DNA from: Paenilisteria portnoyi
GTDB taxonomy: Bacteria; Bacillota; Bacilli; Lactobacillales; Listeriaceae
Direction: 5' to 3'
NCBI RefSeq assembly: GCF_014322795.1
Contig: NZ_JAASTT010000011.1
Span: 45,472 to 109,471 of the forward strand
Length of the DNA: 64,000 bases
In this document: positions 36,464-43,582 of the stretch, piece after piece
How positions within the stretch are numbered: the stretch's first letter is position 1
Layout: every line of letters begins with the position of its first letter
Program-made: the position numbers and the translations under genes
The notes under the pieces: model-generated
What the model was told of the DNA's origin: nothing
What the model saw: only the letters and a program-made list of their open reading frames with translations
Database searches by the model: none

Positions 36464-37705
36464 CTACACCTCTACTAGCTTTTGATAAATTTTCAAAAAG
36501 TTTACTTTCTCGTTGTTCCAGTTGTATCTTTCTCTTGCTATCAGCGCGTTTTGATGCATTTTTTCACGCATTTCTGGATCTGTAACTAGCTGATTAATTC
36601 CTTTGGCGATGGATGTAGGCTCGTCAGATTTCACAACAATACCGACCTTATTCTCCCGTACAACTTGTCTTATTTCCGGAAAATCGCAAGCAATCAAGGG
36701 AACTCCAGCCATTAAATATTCAAAAAGTTTGTTAGAAGCCGCGGAATAATGATTGAAACACGTATCGTTTAGTAATTGAAAACCAAGATAGGCATCTCGA
36801 GTATAGCGTGGCAATTCTTCAACAGGAACCTTCTCCAAAAACTTGACTTTATCATCTAAATTTCTGCGCTTCGTCTCTTCCACCAAGTATGGCTTCATTT
36901 TACCGTCACCGATGAAAACGACTGTTCCACGCTCGATAAAAGGCACAGCTTCGAGCAATTTATCCAACCCGCGATCCTTTTGTAAACCGCCTTGATAAAG
37001 CAAAATAGGCTCATTTTCAGCGAGTCCTAATTGACTATGCAAATCCACTGAGTTCTCAATATCAGCCTGGTAAAACGGGTAATTATAAATCACATCTGGC
37101 AAAAAATGATATACTTTTTCAATAAACTTGGCTCGTGTGTGATTTTCCTGAATGCTTCGATCGACAAAACGTAATAGAAAACTCTCGGCAAGCGGATATA
37201 TGAATGAGTCATAGCCCGACCGACTTAAATTCACTTCATGCGAATCAAACAATACTTTTCTGCGTCTCAACCACTTTCCACAAATGACGGCTTGGAGTAA
37301 CGTATTTAAATCATTAGCATGATATATATCCGTATTTTCTTTCCAACCCCAGTAAATCATTTTGAAAATCAAGGCAACTTTGCGGTATAAGAAACGAATT
37401 TTCGTTTTATAAAGCAGAGCATAGACACTTATAAAAGCAATCGCGAGAAGTGGGAGGTAGTAAATGAGGAGGAGTAAAGTAATAAAGAGGAGACTTTTTT
37501 GCCATGTTTTCGTGAGGATTGGCAACTGGGAACCTAAACGTTTTATTTTCAACTGATCGGAGTAGTTTTCGGTGAATGTTTTGTCTTTGCTAAGAGCAAG
37601 TAAAGTCGTGTCGTATCCAGCCTCTTCAAGCGCCGTGCATTCTCGCAAAACGCGTCCGTCATTCTCGAATTCATTCCATACAAACATCGTTACGCTACTA
37701 TTCAT
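36464..37705 (-). CDS. GT4-family glycosyltransferase with membrane-associated insertion
   Basis: A 413-residue GT-B enzyme. FVWNEFENDGRVLRECTALEEAGYDTTL is the N-terminal Rossmann start and LLYQGGLQKDRGLDKLLEAVPFI begins the C-terminal domain. YSAASNKLFEYLMAGVPLIACDFPEIRQVV is the donor-binding EX7E-like motif. About 70-105 is very hydrophobic (LLFITLLLLIYYLPLLAIAFISVYALL), indicating attachment to the membrane. The ribosome site is weak and the gene nearly abuts the upstream one, so translation is probably coupled. Confidence 0.85.
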   Translation of the reverse strand: MNSSVTMFVWNEFENDGRVLRECTALEEAGYDTTLLALSKDKTFTENYSDQLKIKRLGSQLPILTKTWQKSLLFITLLLLIYYLPLLAIAFISVYALLYKTKIRFLYRKVALIFKMIYWGWKENTDIYHANDLNTLLQAVICGKWLRRRKVLFDSHEVNLSRSGYDSFIYPLAESFLLRFVDRSIQENHTRAKFIEKVYHFLPDVIYNYPFYQADIENSVDLHSQLGLAENEPILLYQGGLQKDRGLDKLLEAVPFIERGTVVFIGDGKMKPYLVEETKRRNLDDKVKFLEKVPVEELPRYTRDAYLGFQLLNDTCFNHYSAASNKLFEYLMAGVPLIACDFPEIRQVVRENKVGIVVKSDEPTSIAKGINQLVTDPEMREKMHQNALIARERYNWNNEKVNFLKIYQKLVEV

Positions 37706-37707
37706 CG

Positions 37708-38901
37708 CTATTTCGCAACTATCCTTTCTAATGGTTCTTTATTTTTCTCCCAATTAAAATGTTCCATTGCAAAATTCTTGCCACATCGCCCATGTTGCAT
37801 TCGTATTTCAGGTGATTCAATCCATTCTTTAACTGTATTTTTAAGAATCTCAAAATCGCCGTCTTTCTCGATAACAACACCCGCACCTGCTTGTTCAATT
37901 ATTTTCTTAGAATATCCTGATGTAACGCCAATAATCGGCAATGAGGCTCCCATATAGTCAATGACTTTTCCGGGAATTACGGTCTGGAATACTGGATGTT
38001 TATCCAATCCCATGTATGCAATGTCTGCCTTAAGTAAACGCTGAAAAACTTTTTCTCGTGGTTCTGGTGGCTTGATATCCACATTCGTCAGTTCTCGATC
38101 GATAATATCCTGCTGCATTTGTTTATAATGGATGCCGTAGCCAATGACTAAAAATCGGACATTGGACTGTTCTTTAAAACTGTGGGCCAACGAAAGAAAG
38201 AGCGTCAAATCTTGCGCCACACCTAAATTTCCTGCATAAATAATCGTAACTTGATTATCTACAACTTCTTGTTTTTCAACGATTAGCTCATTTTTTGTTA
38301 GCGAGTTCGGAATAAAACAAATCTCCTTCTCATCGCCAACAATACGGCGAATATAATCGATAAACCCTTCACTATTCACAAGAATTTTATCAGCGCGTCG
38401 GTAAATCAACCGTTCTAATGGATAAGCCAAATAACGAATACACCTCGGGAAAAAACCTTTGACAGCTTTTAGCGTTTCTGGCCACAAATCACGCACGTCA
38501 ACAATGAGTCGAGATTTGAATTTCCGTTTAGCAATCAAGCCGATGATTGGGATGGATAAAGGCGGTGTCGTCACTAAGATGCTGTCATACTCGTTTTTAT
38601 CCTCCCAAACCAGCCGAAGAAGTTTCCATAACACTTCTAAATATAATAAAAAACGGAAGAAAAGGATTTTTTCGAAACGTTTATTTTTCGTTGCAATTCG
38701 CTTTACTTCCGCGTTCTTTAATTCCTCTTGTTGAAATTCTGACTGATCGTAAATATCTTTTCGTGGATATTGCGGAGCCGTTGTCCAAATGGTTAAATCA
38801 TAATTAGTACTCAAATTTTCGCTGACGCCTTTCATGCGATTCGCTGCGCTACCAATCTCTGGAGAAAAATTTTGAGTAATTATTAGTATCTTTTTTTTCA
38901 T
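37708..38901 (-). CDS. GT4-family glycosyltransferase, WbuB-like
   Basis: A 397-residue GT-B enzyme. KKKILIITQNFSPEIGSAANRM at the start and VTIIYAGNLGVAQDLTLFLSLA at the second domain are typical of the WbuB/L-fucosamine transferase branch. KVIDYMGASLPIIGVTSGYSKKIIEQAGAGVVIE is the donor site. The frame opens at 38922, but the ATG at 38901 has AAAGGA at the right distance, so I use it. It follows the dehydrogenase gene directly and would use an N-acetylated sugar donor; the exact donor is unknown. Confidence 0.85.
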   Translation of the reverse strand: MKKKILIITQNFSPEIGSAANRMKGVSENLSTNYDLTIWTTAPQYPRKDIYDQSEFQQEELKNAEVKRIATKNKRFEKILFFRFLLYLEVLWKLLRLVWEDKNEYDSILVTTPPLSIPIIGLIAKRKFKSRLIVDVRDLWPETLKAVKGFFPRCIRYLAYPLERLIYRRADKILVNSEGFIDYIRRIVGDEKEICFIPNSLTKNELIVEKQEVVDNQVTIIYAGNLGVAQDLTLFLSLAHSFKEQSNVRFLVIGYGIHYKQMQQDIIDRELTNVDIKPPEPREKVFQRLLKADIAYMGLDKHPVFQTVIPGKVIDYMGASLPIIGVTSGYSKKIIEQAGAGVVIEKDGDFEILKNTVKEWIESPEIRMQHGRCGKNFAMEHFNWEKNKEPLERIVAK

Positions 38902-38925
38902 TGGTCGCATCCTTTGAGTCATTTT

Positions 38926-40200
38926 TTAAATGTGCACTAATTTCTGACCAACCTTTGAGATATTACCCAAATGATAGTAATTTTCAGCACCTTGATATTT
39001 TTCTGCAATATGTTTTGTGTCGATAATCATGGCATCATTCGTATTTTCAAAATCGCTAGGTTGTAGTGATTTAAATTCACTATGATCGGTTAAAATTAAT
39101 ACTAAATCAGCTTGATTCGTTGCCGTATTGAGGTCCGTTTCAACAAAATCCGCCTGAACGTGTGGGTCATATGCAACAACTTCATAGCGCGAATTGTTCT
39201 TCAACATTTCATAAATCTCCATTGCTGGACTTTCACGAATGTCATCGATGTCGCCTTTGTATGTTAGTCCCATCACAAGAATTTTCTTGTTCGCTTCGTA
39301 TTCAAGCGCTTCTTCGGCTTTTTGAACGACGAATTCTGGCATGCTTGTGTTGATTTTCCGAGCTGTTTGGATTAGTGGTGAAACGGTTGGAGCTTCTGCT
39401 GCGATAAAATATGGATCAACCGCTAAACAGTGTCCACCAACGCCGGGACCTGGTAAATGTAAGTTCACACGCGGATGTTTATTAGCCATTTTGATAACAT
39501 CTAGAGAATCAATGCTTAGCTCATCACAAATTTTGACTAGTTCATTGGCAAGTGCAATGTTGACGTCGCGATATGTGTTTTCCATTAGCTTGGACATTTC
39601 CGCTGCGGATGCGCTCGTTTCGATTAGTTCACCTTCAACGAATACACTGTAGATTTCTTTACCTTTTTGCGTACAAGCTGGTGTCATTCCGCCGATGATG
39701 CGGTTGTTATGAATGAGTTCGTGTAAGACTTGGCCTGGTAGTACGCGTTCTGGACAATGAACTAGGAAGATGTCCTCACCGATGTTAAATCCTTCTGCCT
39801 CGAGCATTGGCTGCACATGATCTTCCATCGAACGTGGAGCAATTGTCGACTCGACGATGATTGTATTACCTTTTTCGAGTACTGGTAGCACCATGTTTAC
39901 TGCTGACTTCACGTAATCAAGGTTACATGATTTTAGCTCATCATCGTTGTTTGGTGTTGGAACGGAAATAATGAACACCTCAGATGGCGTCACTTCCATG
40001 CCAACTTCGAATTTTTTCGCTTGTAGTGCGTCGTTTAGCGCATCTTGCAAACCAGGTTCTTCAATATGAACGCGACCTTGGCTTAACTCTGCTACAACTC
40101 GCTTATTCACGTCTACTCCGTGCACCTCTTGATTGTGATTCGCAAACATTACAGCGGTTGGAAGACCTATATAACCTAAACCTAAAACAGTGATTTTCAA
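38926..40200 (-). CDS. UDP-sugar 6-dehydrogenase, UDP-ManNAc dehydrogenase (WecC/EpsD-like)
   Basis: A 424-residue NAD-dependent enzyme making a UDP-hexuronic acid. MKITVLGLGYIGLPTAVMFA is the Rossmann start, ESTIAPRSMEDHVQP and HCPERVLPGQ are the ManNAcA-branch motifs, and GPGVGGHCLAVDPYF holds the catalytic Cys. The C-terminal UDP domain begins near ILVMGLTYKGDIDDIRESPA. The start is a TTG at 40200. It is the most upstream biosynthetic gene of the cluster and implies a uronic acid such as ManNAcA in the polymer. No epimerase is present here, so UDP-ManNAc must be made elsewhere. Confidence 0.92.
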   Translation of the reverse strand: MKITVLGLGYIGLPTAVMFANHNQEVHGVDVNKRVVAELSQGRVHIEEPGLQDALNDALQAKKFEVGMEVTPSEVFIISVPTPNNDDELKSCNLDYVKSAVNMVLPVLEKGNTIIVESTIAPRSMEDHVQPMLEAEGFNIGEDIFLVHCPERVLPGQVLHELIHNNRIIGGMTPACTQKGKEIYSVFVEGELIETSASAAEMSKLMENTYRDVNIALANELVKICDELSIDSLDVIKMANKHPRVNLHLPGPGVGGHCLAVDPYFIAAEAPTVSPLIQTARKINTSMPEFVVQKAEEALEYEANKKILVMGLTYKGDIDDIRESPAMEIYEMLKNNSRYEVVAYDPHVQADFVETDLNTATNQADLVLILTDHSEFKSLQPSDFENTNDAMIIDTKHIAEKYQGAENYYHLGNISKVGQKLVHI

Positions 40201-40229
40201 ATTGGAACATCCTCTCTATTTCATACCAT

Positions 40230-40601
40230 TTATTTTTTAATCGATATATGCCATTCTGCTAAACAAGTTTCTGACGGCTTGTATGCTAAATTGGCTTTTT
40301 TTATCTTGCTTGGGATTACAAAGGTAACATCGCCCATTATCGTTTCACCAGCTTTTACTGGTTGACCGAATGCATTAGAATCCGTGTCAATATCGTATAC
40401 CTCTTTGTTTGCTGCCAAACAAAAATCAATCGATCCGATATCTTGCGTGTTACCTGCATTATTCTTGATTTCCATCGTAATGAGTACTTTCGTCTGATTA
40501 TTATTCGTCGGAATCGTCTCAACGGTATCGATATTTAAAATAAAATTGTTAGCATCTTGCTTCTCGTACACATATGCTTTTGGTGCGAAACCTAATTTCA
40601 T
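40230..40601 (-). CDS. DUF4352-like small protein without signal peptide
   Basis: A 123-residue protein clearly paralogous to the lipoprotein encoded just upstream: both share YEKQDANN, NTQDIGSIDF/MTQDIGSIDF, FGQPxKAG, GDVTFVxP and LAEW. Unlike its neighbour it starts MKLGFAPKAYVYEKQ with no signal sequence or lipobox, although GAAGGGAAG precedes the ATG. Either it is cytosolic or it is a decayed duplicate that lost its export signal. Confidence 0.65.
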   Translation of the reverse strand: MKLGFAPKAYVYEKQDANNFILNIDTVETIPTNNNQTKVLITMEIKNNAGNTQDIGSIDFCLAANKEVYDIDTDSNAFGQPVKAGETIMGDVTFVIPSKIKKANLAYKPSETCLAEWHISIKK

Positions 40602-40619
40602 ATCAGCACTTCCCTTCTA

Positions 40620-41099
40620 TTATTCTTCGATGTCGATTTTCCACTCCGCTAGACTCTCTTTGGCTGGTTTATATTGTACAGTCCCTTTTTCAACAGAATC
40701 TGGTACTACAAAAGTAACATCACCATCGAGCGACGCGCCTGCTTTAATCGGTTGACCGAATGCAATGGAATCTGGATCAACAGTGTACGTTTTGTCTGCC
40801 GTCTTCAGAACAAAATCAATGGAACCGATATCTTGCGTCATTGGACTGTTATTTTTAATAGTCATCGTTACAATCACTTTATCTTTCGTTTTTTGTGTTT
40901 TGACAGTCTCTACTTTTTTGACATTCATAATTAGGTTGTTGGCGTCTTGTTTTTCGTAAGTAATTGGTGCATCTGCTTTTGCCGCTTTGCTACTGTCATC
41001 ACTAGTGTTGGAGCATCCTACCAATAACGTTAGCGCGCTTGCTCCGATGATACATCCTGTTGCAACTTTTTTTAATACTTTATTCAAAATCTTGCACAT
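40620..41099 (-). CDS. DUF4352-like lipoprotein
   Basis: A 159-residue lipoprotein. The signal peptide (MCKILNKVLKKVATGCIIGASALTLLVGC) ends in the lipobox LLVGC, with the modified Cys at about 29. About 50-157 form an Ig-like sandwich (VIVTMTIKNNSPMTQDIGSIDFVLKTADKTYTV...GDVTFVVPDSVEKGTVQYKP). It is duplicated by the next gene. It probably sits on the outer face of the membrane; no binding partner can be named. Confidence 0.8.
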   Translation of the reverse strand: MCKILNKVLKKVATGCIIGASALTLLVGCSNTSDDSSKAAKADAPITYEKQDANNLIMNVKKVETVKTQKTKDKVIVTMTIKNNSPMTQDIGSIDFVLKTADKTYTVDPDSIAFGQPIKAGASLDGDVTFVVPDSVEKGTVQYKPAKESLAEWKIDIEE

Positions 41100-41122
41100 C
41101 CTTCTTTATTATTATTTAGAAT

Positions 41123-41782
41123 CTATGTTTGCCATAGAAACTGTGGGTTAATAAACATTTGATTGTCAATAAATTTCAAGCTATTATTTTGTTCTAGCTT
41201 TCGTATCTCCATGCTAAGCGTTTTACGTGATACTTGTGCATAGCTTGCGAGACCTTTTTTTGTCATAAAATCGGGAATACCGTACCAACCAGACTCTTTG
41301 TCAGACATCATTAAAATATCGTCATTGTATAGATTCTGTAAGGCATTTTTTACTTTTAACGATGTCTTTTTGTAAATTTTTGAAGATTCAGTATATATTT
41401 TAGATAAAACTCTTGCATGTGATACCAAAACCAGTTCCATATAGGAAGGCTTTTTCAGCGCATATCTTAAAAAAATATCTCTGTCAATCTCGATAATTTC
41501 CACTTCTGTGTCACTTATTAAGGTTATTTCTCTTGGTGTACCTTCAAACAAAGCATCTAAATCTAACAGGTAAAAGCCTTTTAAGTATGTTAGAATTCGT
41601 TGTTCACTTCCTGAGTCATTCTCTAAATGCAATATACCGCCTAACACAAGAATAATTTTTTCTTCCACAAAAGGGAAAATTGTATTAGCTGGAAATGTTT
41701 TTCTCGTTTCTCCATAATCATTTTCCAACCACTCTATTAACTCGCTCTCTATGAACGGTGCCACCAGTCTCATCTCCTTCAT
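41123..41782 (-). CDS. Crp/Fnr-family (PrfA-like) regulator
   Basis: A 219-residue regulator. The N-terminal barrel (KTFPANTIFPFVEEKIILVLGGILHLENDSGSEQRILTYLKGFYLLDLD) is followed by a long helix and a C-terminal helix-turn-helix, MTKKGLASYAQVSRKTLSMEIRKLEQNNSLKFI. It closely matches the plan of the proteins at 24853 and 41891. It is immediately upstream of the lipoprotein and glycan genes on the same strand, so it could be their controller. The ligand is unknown. Confidence 0.8.
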   Translation of the reverse strand: MKEMRLVAPFIESELIEWLENDYGETRKTFPANTIFPFVEEKIILVLGGILHLENDSGSEQRILTYLKGFYLLDLDALFEGTPREITLISDTEVEIIEIDRDIFLRYALKKPSYMELVLVSHARVLSKIYTESSKIYKKTSLKVKNALQNLYNDDILMMSDKESGWYGIPDFMTKKGLASYAQVSRKTLSMEIRKLEQNNSLKFIDNQMFINPQFLWQT

Positions 41783-41890
41783 TTAGAATTATAGCATGGC
41801 ATACACGAATGTCATCGTTACTTTTAAACACATTTCGTTTTAATTTGTGACTTCTTTTTGACAGCCTGTACATTACGCGAAAGGTCTTTA

Positions 41891-42472
41891 TTAGCCTACT
41901 GCTTCTTCTAAATCTTTGAGCTTCGTATAAAAGGTAGAACGTGATACACCGCAATATGAAGCAAGTTTACGTTTTGTGAATAAATCAAACAGTGCCATAT
42001 CAGAATCCTGACCTTCTTGCTCTAATATATCGTGAATGTAGTCCAGATTCATCATGATCGCATCTTGATCTTTCTGCTTGGTGCTCTCGTAAAGCACTTT
42101 TTGAAGATGCAGGTTCGTCTTCTCAAGCAACCACTTCATGTAAGGCGGCTTCATCGTCGCATAGTTTAAAAAGAACTCGTAATTCAAGATAATCAGCGTT
42201 GTATCGCAATCTACAACCACTTGTCGTTCTTCGATTTCATCTAGATGATTCGGATAAAAAACTTCGCCCGACTGGATAAAGTTAAAAATACAAAACTCAT
42301 TGTCCACCTTCACTTCAGTATGCAAAACCCCGTGTTTAACAAAAATAATATTGTTGGTGAGTAGATGAGTGGGTAGTATTTCTTTCTCTAGATAGTCAAT
42401 GATTCTAACCAATTTCGTCGTCGGTTCATTTCGATATAGTTCTTCTACCATTTTTTCTTCAAAATCATTCAT
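41891..42472 (-). CDS. Crp/Fnr-family (PrfA-like) regulator with shortened C-terminus
   Basis: A 193-residue regulator with an N-terminal barrel (NNIIFVKHGVLHTEVKVDNEFCIFNFIQSGEVFYP) and helix-turn-helix FTKRKLASYCGVSRSTFYTKLKDLEEAVG. It ends just after the recognition helix. The related proteins at 24853 and 41123 continue about 15 residues into a wing strand, so this one is truncated or has evolved without a wing. A palindrome, TGTGT-N5-ACACA, lies 69 bp upstream. Confidence 0.75.
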   Translation of the reverse strand: MNDFEEKMVEELYRNEPTTKLVRIIDYLEKEILPTHLLTNNIIFVKHGVLHTEVKVDNEFCIFNFIQSGEVFYPNHLDEIEERQVVVDCDTTLIILNYEFFLNYATMKPPYMKWLLEKTNLHLQKVLYESTKQKDQDAIMMNLDYIHDILEQEGQDSDMALFDLFTKRKLASYCGVSRSTFYTKLKDLEEAVG

Positions 42473-42799
42473 CAGTTACCCCCGTCCTTTCTCTATTTCT
42501 TATTACACTACTAATACTACCAAACATCCTCGTACTCGATTGTGTAAAAAACACACTTTGCTTTCTAAAGTATTGCAATTTGGCGACGTTTTAGATGTTC
42601 CCCTGTTCTAATTTATTGTTCCAGCCTTATCGGAGCGTATGCTTCAAGTACGCAATAAATACATATTTTGATTAGAATACTGCAATCTCTTGGAAGAAAG
42701 TAGCTGAATTCACGGCTTTTTAACACCGTCAAATTATGAACTAATTTTCCATAGTATTATCAAAATAATGTTTTTACACGAAGATTCTGTTTGCGTAAG
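42473..42799. promoter_or_regulatory. Intergenic region with TGTGT-N5-ACACA palindrome
   Basis: The 327-bp gap upstream of the short PrfA-like regulator holds no gene that I can support. The palindrome TGTGT-N5-ACACA at 42541-42555 resembles the two TGTGT/CGTGT palindromes at 49836 and 49986. A small hairpin (GCGTA...TACGC) lies near 42638-42656. The rest is AT-rich without clear structure. Confidence 0.4.
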
Positions 42800-43459
42800 T
42801 TAGTATAAACTTTTAATAAAACGCTCTATTATCTTTGCAAGATGTTCTTGGCCTTGATCATTTAAATGGCTTCTATCAGATTTATACGCACTTCCTTCTG
42901 TTGAAGACAGGTTCAATGAAGCTATTTCATATAAATTTAAATGCTTGATACCATAGTGTTCACAAACTTCTAATCCGGCATTAACATATGCATAATCGGG
43001 AACTCCTAGACTATTCGTTGGTGGCGTGGCAGTTCGAGCATACATCGATATGAAGCCAATTTTTTTATCGGGATATTTTTCAACTAGTCCTTTTAGAAGA
43101 ACATCTAGTGCACCGTAATAAGTATCATTTTCAGTATCGCCCAAATCTCCAAGTGGGTGATTCCTTCCATAGTCATTAAGTCCTCCGAAAACGGTAATCA
43201 AATCCGCATCATCTGCCATGGTTATATAGCGTTCACTCATTGGTTCAGAATTAGTTCCAATTGTAGAACCACTTATACCGTAATCATTGATTTTTTTGAT
43301 GTGTAGATTTTCTTGGATGTAGTCATAATATTTTTTTTCTGAGTGTGGATTACTTGTATCTGTTAGGCTGTCTCCTAAAACGTTCCAGGTCACCGTTGTC
43401 CAATCTACCATCTCAGATTCATTTATTTTCATTGTATTTACTGATGTCATTTTTTCCAT
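42800..43459 (-). CDS. SGNH/GDSL hydrolase
   Basis: A 219-residue esterase-type enzyme. VLGDSLTD is block I with the nucleophile Ser, GISGSTIG block II, FGGLNDYG block III with the Asn, and SDRSHLNDQG block V with Asp and His. All four SGNH residues are present. The frame opens 22 codons earlier, but GGAGGAACGAA precedes the ATG at 43459. There is no signal peptide. It lies downstream of the Ig-repeat genes on the same strand and may deacylate a glycan or lipid. Confidence 0.85.
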   Translation of the reverse strand: MEKMTSVNTMKINESEMVDWTTVTWNVLGDSLTDTSNPHSEKKYYDYIQENLHIKKINDYGISGSTIGTNSEPMSERYITMADDADLITVFGGLNDYGRNHPLGDLGDTENDTYYGALDVLLKGLVEKYPDKKIGFISMYARTATPPTNSLGVPDYAYVNAGLEVCEHYGIKHLNLYEIASLNLSSTEGSAYKSDRSHLNDQGQEHLAKIIERFIKSLY

Positions 43460-43525
43460 TTCGTTCCTCCTGCAATTTTTAATATCATTAGCAAAATAAG
43501 GTTTGCACATTTTGTCTCTAATCAA

Positions 43526-43560
43526 TATAAGGGGGAAAGCGTATAGCTCTCCCCCTTATA
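43526..43560 (-). other. Hairpin after Ig-repeat gene copy A
   Basis: A perfect 10-bp stem (43526-43535 with 43551-43560) lies 23 bases past the stop codon. No T tract follows on the minus strand, so it may stabilise or process the mRNA rather than end it. Confidence 0.5.
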
Positions 43561-43582
43561 TAATTTATACATGTTATGTTTC

